Shown here: positions 7,914 to 16,611 of the stretch, piece after piece
Layout of the letters: the number at the start of each line of letters is the position of its first letter
Position numbering within the stretch: the first letter of the stretch is position 1
DNA from: Bradyrhizobium sp. 1(2017)
GTDB taxonomy: Bacteria; Pseudomonadota; Alphaproteobacteria; Rhizobiales; Xanthobacteraceae
NCBI RefSeq assembly: GCF_011602485.2
Contig: NZ_CP050022.2
Coordinates: 3,306,001 to 3,370,000, forward strand
DNA: 64,000 nucleotides
Direction of reading: 5' to 3'
Translations under genes and position numbers: made by a program
Notes under the pieces: generated by a model
Told to the model about the DNA's origin: nothing
The model's input: the letters and a program-made list of their open reading frames with translations, nothing else
Database searches by the model: none

Positions 7914-9037
7914 CACCGTCGCCCTTCACCCTCCGAAGCGTTCAGGCCTTTGGCTATCGCTACCCGCTGACGACGCCGGTCATCACGTCCTTCGGGCGGA
8001 TGAAGGACCGGCCCGCCGTCTTCGTCCGCGTCGAAGACGCCGACGGGAACACCGGCTGGGGCGAGGTGTGGTGCAATTTTCCAGCACCAGGTGCAGAACA
8101 CCGTGTCCGGCTCGTCAACGAGGTGCTTGCGCCGGCTCTCGTCGGATTCACCGTGCCCGAGCCGTCTGCCGCATTCGAGCATCTGACGCAGGGAACCTCG
8201 GTGCTCGCGCTGCAATCAGGCGAAGCCGGCCCGTTTGCGCAGTCGATCGCAGGCATCGATCTCGCCGTCTGGGATCTCCACGCCCGCCGCCAGAACCTCG
8301 CACTGTGGCGGCTGCTCGGTGGGGCGAAGCGGAAGATCAAGGTCTACGCTAGTGGCATCAATCCGGTCGGCTCCGAGCGGACGGCCGAAGCGGCCCTCGG
8401 CCGCGGCTATCGCGCGTTGAAGCTGAAGATCGGCTTCGATCCGGCAGACGACCGCGCCAATCTCGCAGCGCTGCGCCGTCTCGTGGGCGAAGGCCTGCTT
8501 GCCGCCGATGTCAACCAGGGTTGGGCCATTGAGCAGGCGCTGGAGCTTGCGCCGCAGCTCGAACGCTTCGGTCTTGCCTGGCTTGAGGAGCCGATCCGCG
8601 CCGATCGCCCCCGCCGTGAGTGGACGCAATTGCGCGAAGCCATCCACTTTCCGCTCGCAGCCGGTGAGAACATCGTGAGCGACGCCGACTTTGCCGAGGT
8701 ACTGCGCGAGCCGGCGCTCGGTGTCGTCCAGCCCGACATCGCCAAATGGGGCGGGCTGTCGGCGTGCGCGGGCATTGCCCGCGACATCCTGACGTCGGGG
8801 AAGATGTTCTGCCCGCACTATCTCGGTGCCGGCATCGGGCTTCTGGCATCCGCGCATCTTCTCTCCGGCGTCGGCGGCGACGGACTGCTCGAAGTCGACT
8901 GCAACGAAAACCCGCTGCGCGACCGGTTCTGCGGTCCCGTGCTCGATGTCCGCGACGGCATGATCGAGCTCGGCGACGAAGCGGGCCTCGGCATCATGCC
9001 CGATCTTGCCTCCATCGAAAAATACCGGACGAGCTGA
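7910..9037 (+). CDS. Enolase-superfamily dehydratase/racemase (mandelate racemase subgroup)
   Basis: This TIM-barrel enzyme of 375 residues would abstract the proton alpha to a carboxylate, most likely dehydrating an acid sugar or racemising a hydroxy acid. The N-terminal capping domain (1-130) is followed by the barrel. Visible catalytic features are the KxK pair K171/K173 in LKLKIG, metal ligands D200 (DVNQ), E226 or E227 (EEP) and E253 (GEN), then D275 and H303 (CPHYLGAG), which form the Asp-His dyad typical of the mandelate racemase subgroup. K279 is also present. The gene heads an operon with a GMC oxidoreductase, overlapping by one base, and a GntR regulator; the ABC importer is divergent. 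The exact substrate is unknown. Confidence 0.88.
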   Translation: MTPSPFTLRSVQAFGYRYPLTTPVITSFGRMKDRPAVFVRVEDADGNTGWGEVWCNFPAPGAEHRVRLVNEVLAPALVGFTVPEPSAAFEHLTQGTSVLALQSGEAGPFAQSIAGIDLAVWDLHARRQNLALWRLLGGAKRKIKVYASGINPVGSERTAEAALGRGYRALKLKIGFDPADDRANLAALRRLVGEGLLAADVNQGWAIEQALELAPQLERFGLAWLEEPIRADRPRREWTQLREAIHFPLAAGENIVSDADFAEVLREPALGVVQPDIAKWGGLSACAGIARDILTSGKMFCPHYLGAGIGLLASAHLLSGVGGDGLLEVDCNENPLRDRFCGPVLDVRDGMIELGDEAGLGIMPDLASIEKYRTS

Positions 9038-10632
9038 TGCCAGCACGCGGCTACGACTACATCATCGTCGGCGCTGGCTCGGCCGGCTGCGTCGTTGCGA
9101 ATCGGTTGTCGGCTGATCCGTCTTGCCGCGTGCTGTTGCTGGAGGCTGGCGGATCGGACCGGAATTTCTGGCTGAAACTTCCGGTCGGCTATTACCGGAC
9201 CATCTACAACGAACGCTTCTCGCGCCTGTTCAGGACTGAGCCCTCGGAAGGGAGCGGCGGACGTGCTATCGTCTGGCCGCGTGGCCGCGTGCTCGGCGGC
9301 TCCTCGTCGATCAACGGGCTGATCTTCATCCGCGGTCAGCATGAGGACTTTGACGATTGGGAGTGCCTCGGCGCCGATGGCTGGAGCTATCGCGAACTCC
9401 TGCCCTATTTTCGGCGCTACGAACGCTACCGCGGCGGCGAAAGCCAGTTTCACGGCGGGCTTGGGGAGTTCGAGGTCTCTGATCTCCGCAACGACAATTC
9501 GGCATCGAAGGCCTGGGTCGAGGCGGGTGTAGAGTTCGGCCTGCCGCGCAATCCCGACTTCAACGGCGCCACGACGCTGGGCGTCGGCACCTACCAGCTC
9601 GGCATCGGGCGGCACTGGCGGACCAGTGCGGCCTCCGCGTTTCTGCGTCCCGTCGCCGATCGTCCGAACCTCACCATCATCACCCATGCGCAGGTCAGCA
9701 GGATCGTTTTCAACGGTCGCGTCGCGACCGGCGTCGAGTGGATCAGCAAGGGGCAGGTGCACAGTTCGACGGCCGATCGTGAGATCATCCTGTCCGGCGG
9801 CGCGCTGCAGTCGCCGCAAATCCTCCAGCTCTCCGGCGTCGGTCCGGCGGACCTGCTGCGCAAGCTCGGCATTCCTGTCATTGCCGAGTCTCCTGACGTC
9901 GGCGCCAATCTCCAGGACCATTATCAGGCCCGGCTGATCGTCCGGCTCAAGGACCGAATTTCGCTCAACGACCAGGTCCGCAATCCCGTCGAGCTCGCAA
10001 AGATGGGGCTGCAGTGGATGCTGGCGGGCAGCGGCCCGTTGACGGTCGGCGCAGGGCAGGTCGGTGGCGCGGCCTGCACCGAATATGCCGTCGGCGGGCG
10101 GCCGGACGTGCAGTTCAACGTGATGCCGCTCTCGGTCGACAAGCCTGGCGAGCCTTTGCACAGCTATTCCGGTTTCACCGCTTCGGTCTGGCAATGCCAC
10201 GGAAAGTCGCGCGGACGGCTCGCGATCAGCTCGACCGATCCGTTCGAGCAGCCGCGGATCGTGCCGAATTATTTTGCCGAGGAGATCGACCGCAAAACCA
10301 TTGTTGCGGGCCTGAAGATTCTGCGCGAGATCTATCAGCAGAAGGCGTTTCGCTCGCTCTGGGATGTCGAGATGGTGCCGGGCGAGGCGGGCCGGGATGA
10401 TGCCGGGCTGTGGGACTTTGCGCGCAACACGGGAGGCACGGTATTTCACTGTGTCGGGACCTGTCGCATGGGCAGGGACGCGCAGGCCGTGCTCGATCCG
10501 CAGCTGCGTGTGCGCGGGGTCGAGCGGCTGCGTGTGATCGATGCCTCGGTGATGCCGCAGATCACCTCGGCCAACACGAATGCGACCAGCCTGATGATCG
10601 GCGAACGCGGTGCGGCGCTGGTCATGGCTTGA
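9037..10632 (+). CDS. GMC-family FAD oxidoreductase (choline/alcohol dehydrogenase-like)
   Basis: This flavoprotein of 531 residues would oxidise an alcohol group. The N-terminal FAD Rossmann motif is clear (YDYIIVGAGSAGCVVANRLS). The GMC signature follows (RGRVLGGSSSINGLIFIRG), and a second one lies near SGGALQSPQILQLSGVGP. The C-terminal active-site histidine is in FHCVGTCRMG, with the partner Asn/His region in SANTNATSL. The frame is open further upstream, but the ATG at 9037 overlaps the previous stop (TGATG) and gives the proper FAD-motif N-terminus. No signal peptide is seen, so it is cytoplasmic. The electron acceptor and alcohol are not evident. With the enolase-type enzyme it suggests a short route for a hydroxylated or acid-sugar substrate taken up by the divergent ABC system. 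Confidence 0.9.
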   Translation: MPARGYDYIIVGAGSAGCVVANRLSADPSCRVLLLEAGGSDRNFWLKLPVGYYRTIYNERFSRLFRTEPSEGSGGRAIVWPRGRVLGGSSSINGLIFIRGQHEDFDDWECLGADGWSYRELLPYFRRYERYRGGESQFHGGLGEFEVSDLRNDNSASKAWVEAGVEFGLPRNPDFNGATTLGVGTYQLGIGRHWRTSAASAFLRPVADRPNLTIITHAQVSRIVFNGRVATGVEWISKGQVHSSTADREIILSGGALQSPQILQLSGVGPADLLRKLGIPVIAESPDVGANLQDHYQARLIVRLKDRISLNDQVRNPVELAKMGLQWMLAGSGPLTVGAGQVGGAACTEYAVGGRPDVQFNVMPLSVDKPGEPLHSYSGFTASVWQCHGKSRGRLAISSTDPFEQPRIVPNYFAEEIDRKTIVAGLKILREIYQQKAFRSLWDVEMVPGEAGRDDAGLWDFARNTGGTVFHCVGTCRMGRDAQAVLDPQLRVRGVERLRVIDASVMPQITSANTNATSLMIGERGAALVMA

Positions 10633-10660
10633 TCGCGCGACCTGAATTCCGGAGGACGAG

Positions 10661-11383
10661 ATGGAATTGAGTTCCGACAGTCACGTCCCCAAATACGCGC
10701 AGATTGCCGACATCTTCCGGCAGCGTATCGCGCGCGGCGTCTGGACTCAGGGATTCCGCCTGCCGGCCAACGAGGAGCTGGCGGCCGAGTTCGGCGTGTC
10801 GCGCGTCACGATCAGGCAGGCGGTAGAGCTGCTCGCCCGCGACGGCGTGATCGAGGCTCAGCAGGGCCGCGGCACCTTCGTCACGGGGACCGTGCGGCAG
10901 GATCGCTGGCTCAAGGTCGAGACCACGCTGTCCGATCTCGCAGACATGTATCGCGACACCTCGCCCGAGATCATCAACATATCGGAAAGCCGCAGCAATG
11001 CCCCGCTGCTTCCCGGGGACGGCAAGCCGGCCGAAAAATACGTCTTCATGCGTCGGCTGCATTCCCGACAGAAGCAGCCTTACTGCGTCATTTCGATCTA
11101 TCTCGACGAGAAGATCTTTCGCAGGTCGCCCAAGCGCTTCCGCAATGAGACCGTGATCCCGATCCTCAACGATCTCAGGGATCCCGCAATCACCAGCGCG
11201 CGCCAGACCCTGACGATCGGCACCGCGGATATCGAGGCGGCGCGGCTGCTGCGCGTGCCGCTGAATTCGCCGGTCGCCGAAGTCCGCCGCATCTTCACGA
11301 CCGCGGACCGCACCGTGATCTACCTCGGCGAAGTCACCTATCGCGGCGACTTCGTGCGGATCGACATGGATCTGCGGCCCTAG
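10661..11383 (+). CDS. GntR-family regulator, HutC subfamily (wHTH + UTRA)
   Basis: This DNA-binding regulator of 240 residues has an N-terminal winged helix (LPANEELAAEFGVSRVTIRQAVELLARDG, residues about 37-65, quoted as three consecutive blocks). A UTRA ligand-binding domain fills the C-terminal two thirds, with the typical end TYRGDFVRIDMDL. It starts at ATG 10661, behind a GGAGGA site. It lies 28 bases after the GMC gene and is convergent with the ClC gene (5-bp gap). It probably represses the enolase/GMC operon and the divergent ABC genes until the substrate or a metabolite binds. Confidence 0.9.
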   Translation: MELSSDSHVPKYAQIADIFRQRIARGVWTQGFRLPANEELAAEFGVSRVTIRQAVELLARDGVIEAQQGRGTFVTGTVRQDRWLKVETTLSDLADMYRDTSPEIINISESRSNAPLLPGDGKPAEKYVFMRRLHSRQKQPYCVISIYLDEKIFRRSPKRFRNETVIPILNDLRDPAITSARQTLTIGTADIEAARLLRVPLNSPVAEVRRIFTTADRTVIYLGEVTYRGDFVRIDMDLRP

Positions 11384-11388
11384 CCGCA

Positions 11389-13179
11389 TCAACGCGAAAA
11401 CAGTTCCTGGTTCCGACGCTCCAGTTCCTCCCCGTAAGTCCGCAGGACATGGGCTTCGCTCAAAGTGCCAATGGTGGCGCGATGGTCGGTGCCGTCGACA
11501 ACTGCGAGCACGTCGGCCTCACTGCGTTCAAAGGCCTTCAGGATCTCGCGAACCGGCGTGGTCGGGAGCAAGTATTCGTCCTGTTGCTGCGCCAGGGATC
11601 TGAGTAGCTCGTTATCTTGGTTGGCCACCGAATGCAGCGTGGCGGCGGGCACGATGCCCGCATAGATTCCGTTGGGATCGCGTAATACGATCTGGCGGAC
11701 CAGCGCCGGCGAGAACTGCCTTTGCGCCTCTCCGATCGGCATCGTCGTCAGCGCATTCTCGAAGTCGGCGCGCATCAGAGATGCCGCGCTCATCTGCCGG
11801 ACCCAGCCGATGTCCTGCGGACCGCGGATCGCCTCGCCGCGCAGATGAAAGCGCCATGTCGCAAAGCTGTAGCCGAACAGCTCGCGAACGATCAGCGCGC
11901 AGACCGACGATGCGACCACAGCTCCAACGGTGACGGAGAAATCGCCGGTGATTTCTAGCGCGAGACAGACCATGCTGAACGGCGCTCCGAGGACGCCGGT
12001 CCCGAGCGCGGCAAGCGCCGCAATGGCTGCGGTTCCGGGCTGAAGCGCGAGCGCGGGAAAAGGGCCCGTCAGCACGATGCTGTAGAGCTGCCCGATCAGC
12101 GCGCCGAGCAAAAGGGAGGCGAAGAACAGGCCGCCGCGAAAGCCGGAGCCGAGCGAGATGGCGGAGGCCAGGATCTTGAACACGATCGTGGTTGTGAGCA
12201 GGAGCCAGGTGGGATTGCTGACCAGCAGGATCTGCATGGCGCCATGACCGGCGCCGAGTACGGTCGGCGTCAGCAGGGCAAGACCGCCGAGGAGGAAGCC
12301 GCCGAGGATGGGCCGCAGGAAGCCCTTGAACACCGTGACGCGCTGAAAGCATCGCTCGGAGAATGCGACCGCGAGCATGACGAGGATGCTGACGAAGGCG
12401 CAGATAATGCCGATCAACACGGTCTGCCCGATCATCTCGACCGAAACCGGTGAGGGGAATCCGGGCACCATCAGGAATGACTGATGCGTCAATTGCCGCG
12501 CGACGAGCCACGCGGTGACGGCGCTGGCGATCACCGGCACGAGACCGGCGGACGTATAGGCACCGAGTACGACCTCGAAGGCGTAGAAGGCGCCGGCCAG
12601 CGGCGCGGAAAACGCGGCGCTGATTGCTCCTGCGGCGCCACAGGCCACCAGGAGCCGCATGTCGTTACGGCGGGCGGCGAGCCGTTGGCCGACATGAGAG
12701 CCGAACATCGAGCAGATCTGGGTATAGCCGGCCTCCAGCCCGACCGATCCGCCGAACCCGTTCGACAGCAGGGTCTGGATCGAGATCAGCAAGCTGCCGC
12801 GAAAGGAGACCCGGCCGCCATAGAGCGCATTGGCCTCGATCGCGTCGGCGAGTTGCTGTCCCTTCACGCGCCGGGTGAAATACAGCCCGATCAGTGCAAG
12901 CACCAGGCCGCCGAGCATCGGGATGAACAGCGTACGTTGCCAGGAGATCACACCGGTGGCGCTGAGATGTGCGTCGAAGGGAATGTCGAACAGCAGCGCG
13001 TGAGAGACCTGGCTGAGGCCCGAGATCGCGGCAACGAGCACGCCACTGAGCAGTCCGACGACGATGGCGACCAGCACGAGGCCGGTCTCGCGACTGCGCA
13101 CGAAATTCCGCAGGAACAACGGCAGCAAGCGGATGCCGGAAGCCACGACCGGCTTCGCGGGATGTGGTACCGGCTCCAT
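11389..13179 (-). CDS. ClC-family anion channel/antiporter with C-terminal CBS region, atypical selectivity filter
   Basis: This membrane protein of about 596 residues has the ClC fold: repeated hydrophobic helices to about residue 410, then a cytoplasmic CBS-like pair. The usual filter motifs are altered. The GSGIP motif of helix D is not recognisable (the region reads KGQQLADAIEAN). GREGP is GLEAG, keeping the gating glutamate. GGxFxP is GGLFFAS. The internal AFSAPLAGAFYAFE keeps a glutamate near the proton-coupling position. Start ATG 13179 is one base after the stop of the FGE gene, so the gene is the last of the sulfatase operon. It may move an anion released or exchanged during sulfate-ester use, such as sulfate or chloride; that is inference. 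Confidence 0.85.
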   Translation of the reverse strand: MEPVPHPAKPVVASGIRLLPLFLRNFVRSRETGLVLVAIVVGLLSGVLVAAISGLSQVSHALLFDIPFDAHLSATGVISWQRTLFIPMLGGLVLALIGLYFTRRVKGQQLADAIEANALYGGRVSFRGSLLISIQTLLSNGFGGSVGLEAGYTQICSMFGSHVGQRLAARRNDMRLLVACGAAGAISAAFSAPLAGAFYAFEVVLGAYTSAGLVPVIASAVTAWLVARQLTHQSFLMVPGFPSPVSVEMIGQTVLIGIICAFVSILVMLAVAFSERCFQRVTVFKGFLRPILGGFLLGGLALLTPTVLGAGHGAMQILLVSNPTWLLLTTTIVFKILASAISLGSGFRGGLFFASLLLGALIGQLYSIVLTGPFPALALQPGTAAIAALAALGTGVLGAPFSMVCLALEITGDFSVTVGAVVASSVCALIVRELFGYSFATWRFHLRGEAIRGPQDIGWVRQMSAASLMRADFENALTTMPIGEAQRQFSPALVRQIVLRDPNGIYAGIVPAATLHSVANQDNELLRSLAQQQDEYLLPTTPVREILKAFERSEADVLAVVDGTDHRATIGTLSEAHVLRTYGEELERRNQELFSR

Positions 13180-13180
13180 C

Positions 13181-14155
13181 CTATGCCGGATCCCGCAGCG
13201 GCTCGGTGCGCACGACGCGGAAGCCGATATTGCTCGATGAGGAGTCGGGCGTGTTGGAGCTTCGCGCCGCGACGCGGTAGCGATTGCAGTAGGACTCGTG
13301 GCAGAGGAAGGATCCGCCACGCATCGATCGATTGGTTCCGGGCTCGCGGTTCAAGGGGTCTCGTGATGGCGTGAGACGGTGATAGCTCGGCGAAAAGTAG
13401 TCCTCGCACCATTCCCAGACATTTCCGGCGACATTGTGCAGGCCATATCCGTTGGGCACGAAACTGTGAACCGGCGCCGTGCCGAAATAGCCATCATCTA
13501 CGGTATTGCGGGCGGGAAAGTTGCCCTGCCAGATATTGCAGCGATGCTCGCCGCCGGGCTGCAACTCATTGCCCCAGGGATAGGTAGCCTGGTCCAGTCC
13601 GCCGCGCGCGGCCATCTCCCATTCGGCTTCGGTCGGCAGCCGCGTGCCGGACCATTCGCAGTAAGTCTTAGCGTCGTTCCAGGAGACGTGGACGACGGGG
13701 TGATCGAGGCGGTCGAGGATGCTGCTCGCCGGTCCCTCCGGCTGCGCCCAATAGGCACGCAGCACCGGGACCCACCATGGCGTTTCCTGAACGCGTGTCG
13801 TACGCGCGGCGTGCGTCTCCTCAGGCAGCAAGCCCTCGAAGACAAAACTCCAGCCGTAGCGTTCGGCCTCGGTCGTGTAGCCGGTCGCGCGGACGAAGTC
13901 GCCGAACTGCAGGTTGCTTACGGTGTGACACGCGATGGCAAAGGGCGACAACGTGACCGGCCGCACCGGGCCCTCGCCATCTTCAACAAAGCCCCTGTCG
14001 ACAGATCCCATGTTGAAAGTACCGCCGATCAGTGAACTCCAGCGGCGCGGGATCGCCGCTGGACTGGGAGGGATCGCTGCTTGCGCATCGCCGGACGTCG
14101 CCGGCTCCTCGCCGGCGGCGCTCGGGGTGCAGCAATGTGAGCGATCCCCAGCCAT
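13181..14155 (-). CDS. Formylglycine-generating enzyme (FGE/SUMF1 family), sulfatase activator
   Basis: This protein of 324 residues has the FGE-sulfatase (C-type-lectin-like) domain from about residue 42 to the end. It would oxidise the sulfatase active-site cysteine to formylglycine. The diagnostic pair is present: Cys285 and Cys290 in [14 protein letters not shown], followed by the [16 protein letters not shown] signature known from human SUMF1. This separates it from EgtB-type relatives, which lack this pair. No signal peptide is visible, so it is a cytoplasmic form. The frame is open much further upstream, but the ATG at 14155 sits 2 bases after the sulfatase stop and is the sensible start. 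Its substrate, the CSPSR-type sulfatase, is encoded directly upstream in the same operon. Confidence 0.92.
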   Translation of the reverse strand: MAGDRSHCCTPSAAGEEPATSGDAQAAIPPSPAAIPRRWSSLIGGTFNMGSVDRGFVEDGEGPVRPVTLSPFAIACHTVSNLQFGDFVRATGYTTEAERYGWSFVFEGLLPEETHAARTTRVQETPWWVPVLRAYWAQPEGPASSILDRLDHPVVHVSWNDAKTYCEWSGTRLPTEAEWEMAARGGLDQATYPWGNELQPGGEHRCNIWQGNFPARNTVDDGYFGTAPVHSFVPNGYGLHNVAGNVWEWCEDYFSPSYHRLTPSRDPLNREPGTNRSMRGGSFLCHESYCNRYRVAARSSNTPDSSSSNIGFRVVRTEPLRDPA

Positions 14156-14157
14156 GC

Positions 14158-15801
14158 CTATTTCTGCTTCTCTTCCTCCCAGAAGGCCGTCCCGCCTTCC
14201 GCCTTCATCAGCTCGAGAATCTTCTCGCGCGGGATCACGCCGCAACGATTGGCCCATTGCTGATACTGCGCCGTCATCTCCTTGACGCGGTCCGGGTGTT
14301 GCGCGGCCAGATCGTTCATCTCGGTGCGGTCCGTCTCCATGTCGTAGAGCTCCCACGGGCCGGGATATTTCCGCACCAGCTTCCACTTGCCGACGCGCAC
14401 GGCCGCATTGCCCTCGTGCTCCCAGAACAGCGGGCCGCGATTGCCGTAGGCCGATGCGAAGGACGGCACCAGGCTCTCTCCCTCGCAGGGCAGGATGGCG
14501 TTGCCGTTGTATTCCTTGGGATAGGTGGCGCCGCTGACGTCGAGGATGGTCGCCATCACGTCGGTGAGCTGGCTCGGATTGTGCCGCAGGCCGCCTCGCT
14601 CGGAGATGCCGCGCGGCCAGTGCACGATGAACGGCGTCGCGATGCCGCCTTCGTGGATCCAGTGCTTGTAGAGCCGGAACGGTGTGTTGGAGAGATTGGC
14701 CCAGGCCGTGCCGTAGCTCTGGTAGGTGTCCTCGGCGCCGGGCATCAGGGTCGGGTCGTTGCCGAAGCGTACCGGCTTGCCGTCGCGCGTCTTCGCCTGT
14801 GCGATCATGAGCTGGTCCACCAGCTCTTTCGCGGTGACGCCTTCCGGAATGTCCTCGGCGCAGGCGCCGTTGTCGGACAGGAAGATGATCAGCGTGTTGT
14901 CCATCTGGCCGGTTTCTTCCAGCGCCTTCAGGATGCGGCCGATGCCTTGGTCCATGCGGTCGATCTGGGCCGCATAGACCTCCATGCAGCGCAGCGTCCA
15001 TTCGCGTTGCTCTGCGTCGGTCCACGGCGGCTGGGTCGGATCGCGATCGGTCAGGCGCCAGTTCGGATGGATGATGCCGTCGTCGACGAGCCGCTTGAGC
15101 CGCTCCTCGCGCAGCTTGTCCCAGCCGGCATCGAAGCGGCCTTTATACTTTGCGATATCCTCGTCATGCGCGTGGAGCGGCCAGTGTGGCGCGGTATAGG
15201 CGACATACTGGAAGAACGGCGCGTTGGGCTTTTCGGCCTTGTGCTGGCGGATGAAGGCCGCGGCCTGGTCGCTGATCGCATCCGTATAAAAGAACGAGGG
15301 ATCCTTGACGGCCTCGTGCTCGATATTGTCGTTGCCGCGCGTCAGCGTGTTCGGGTGATAGAAGCTGCCGGCGCCGATGATGGTGCCGTAGAAATGGTCG
15401 AAGCCGCGCTGCATCGGCCACGCGTCGGTCGGTTCAGTCAGGCTGCTTGCGACATGCCACTTGCCGCTGAGGTAGGACGTGTAGTTCTTGCTCTTCAGGG
15501 CTTCGGCGATCGTCACGCAGCTCTTGTTGAGGTTGCCGGCATAGCCTTCCGGGCCGTTGCTGTAGGTGAGGATGCCGATGCCGGTCTGGTGCGGGTGCAG
15601 GCCGGTGAGCAGCGAGGCGCGCGAGGGGCTGCAGCGTGCGGTGTTGTAGAACTGCGAATAGCGCAAGCCGTTGGCCGCGAGGCGGTCCAGGTTCGGCGTC
15701 TGGATCTCGCCGCCGTAACAGCCGATGTCCGAAAAGCCCATGTCATCGTTGAGGATAAGCAGGATGTTGGGGCTATCGGGAGTCTTTGCGCCATTCGGCA
15801 T
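14158..15801 (-). CDS. Type I (formylglycine) sulfatase, cytoplasmic
   Basis: This arylsulfatase-family hydrolase of 547 residues cleaves an organic sulfate ester. The N-terminus shows the metal-site motif [14 protein letters not shown]. The modified cysteine is Cys57 in [11 protein letters not shown], with Arg61. Further family marks are SGKWH, the TAPHWPLH histidines and the SDNGA metal ligands. There is no signal peptide, unlike many bacterial sulfatases, so the substrate must be imported first, presumably by the ABC system of the same operon. The ATG at 15801 follows a GAGGAC site. The FGE gene lies 2 bases downstream. Homology does not reveal whether the substrate is a sugar sulfate, choline sulfate or aryl sulfate; choline sulfatase is less likely because betaine genes are absent. 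Confidence 0.93.
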   Translation of the reverse strand: MPNGAKTPDSPNILLILNDDMGFSDIGCYGGEIQTPNLDRLAANGLRYSQFYNTARCSPSRASLLTGLHPHQTGIGILTYSNGPEGYAGNLNKSCVTIAEALKSKNYTSYLSGKWHVASSLTEPTDAWPMQRGFDHFYGTIIGAGSFYHPNTLTRGNDNIEHEAVKDPSFFYTDAISDQAAAFIRQHKAEKPNAPFFQYVAYTAPHWPLHAHDEDIAKYKGRFDAGWDKLREERLKRLVDDGIIHPNWRLTDRDPTQPPWTDAEQREWTLRCMEVYAAQIDRMDQGIGRILKALEETGQMDNTLIIFLSDNGACAEDIPEGVTAKELVDQLMIAQAKTRDGKPVRFGNDPTLMPGAEDTYQSYGTAWANLSNTPFRLYKHWIHEGGIATPFIVHWPRGISERGGLRHNPSQLTDVMATILDVSGATYPKEYNGNAILPCEGESLVPSFASAYGNRGPLFWEHEGNAAVRVGKWKLVRKYPGPWELYDMETDRTEMNDLAAQHPDRVKEMTAQYQQWANRCGVIPREKILELMKAEGGTAFWEEEKQK

Positions 15802-15833
15802 GTTTTTGTCCTCGTGATTGACGTGTGGCAGTT

Positions 15834-16607
15834 TTAGTGGCGGCGCGTCAGGCTGATGCTGAGGCGGAAATATTTCGGCAGATAGACGGCGCGTAGAAGC
15901 TCCAGCGCTCGCCCGTCCTTGCCGAATGTGACGCGCTCAATAGAAAGCAGGGGGGAGCCGACTTTCACGCCGAGCAGCTTTGCGCTGCTGGCGTCGGCGA
16001 GATCAGCGCTGATGGTCTGCTGCGCGTCCTTGATGGCGAGGCCGAACTCATCCTCGAACACGCGGTACATGATGATCGAGATCAGGTCGCGCTTCTCGAG
16101 CTCGAGACCGATATCCGGTGGATAGAAGGCGTGCTCGATCGCGATCGGCGTGTCGTCGGCGAGCCGCAGCCGCCTGAGCTGCCAGACGGCACGCTCGCGC
16201 AGCTGCTCGCGGACCGCGGCGTCGTGCCGGTTGGTCATGCCTTGCTGCAGGATCTTCGCGCCGGCCTGGTAGCCGGCATCGCGGATCGTTTCCGAGAACC
16301 CCATGAGGTGGCCGACCCAGTTTTCAGGCTGGTTAGAGCGCAGGAAGGTGCCGCGGCCGCGTGAGCGGTCGAACATGCCCTCGTTGACCAGGGGCGCGAT
16401 GGCGTTGCGGATGGTGATGCGGCTGACGCCAAAATGACGGCCGAGTTCGGCTTCGGTCATCAGGCGGCCGGTCGCATCGATCAGCTTGCCGTCGCGCACC
16501 TGGCTGCGAATGGATTCGCGGATCTGGCTGTGCAGGGGCGTCGGGCCCTCCACGGTCACATCGCTACCGAGCGGTGCAGGTTTCTTCTTTCGCGTTTGAA
16601 CAGCCAT
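15834..16607 (-). CDS. GntR-family regulator, HutC subfamily, of the sulfate-ester operon
   Basis: This regulator of 257 residues has a winged helix at about 25-90 (residues ELGRHFGVSRITIRNAI) and a UTRA effector domain to the end. A basic N-terminal tail (TRKKKPA) precedes the HTH. The gene lies 4 bases after the ABC ATPase gene and 32 bases before the sulfatase gene, inside a single minus-strand operon. It therefore probably regulates its own operon through the palindrome at 20888-20897, with the imported compound or its desulfated product as effector. Confidence 0.9.
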   Translation of the reverse strand: MAVQTRKKKPAPLGSDVTVEGPTPLHSQIRESIRSQVRDGKLIDATGRLMTEAELGRHFGVSRITIRNAIAPLVNEGMFDRSRGRGTFLRSNQPENWVGHLMGFSETIRDAGYQAGAKILQQGMTNRHDAAVREQLRERAVWQLRRLRLADDTPIAIEHAFYPPDIGLELEKRDLISIIMYRVFEDEFGLAIKDAQQTISADLADASSAKLLGVKVGSPLLSIERVTFGKDGRALELLRAVYLPKYFRLSISLTRRH

Positions 16608-16611
16608 GGTG

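Noticed and set aside
8818..10449. A 543-codon minus-strand open frame opposite the GMC gene
   Set aside because: It has no recognisable motif. The plus strand has the FAD and GMC signatures and the ATG coupling to the previous gene.
13181..14155. EgtB (ergothioneine sulfoxide synthase) identity for the SUMF1-domain protein
   Set aside because: It has the paired active-site cysteines of true FGE (Cys285/Cys290), lacks the N-terminal DinB-like domain of EgtB, and is next to a CSPSR sulfatase.
14158..15801. Choline sulfatase (betC) identity
   Set aside because: There are no betaine synthesis or choline transport genes in the operon, and the ABC importer is of the sugar type. The GMC choline-dehydrogenase-like gene lies in another module.
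14032..15837. A 601-codon plus-strand open frame opposite the sulfatase
   Set aside because: Its translation is Arg/Val/Gly-biased with no domain. It is the mirror of the sulfatase and FGE genes, which carry complete catalytic motifs, and comes from high GC at third positions.
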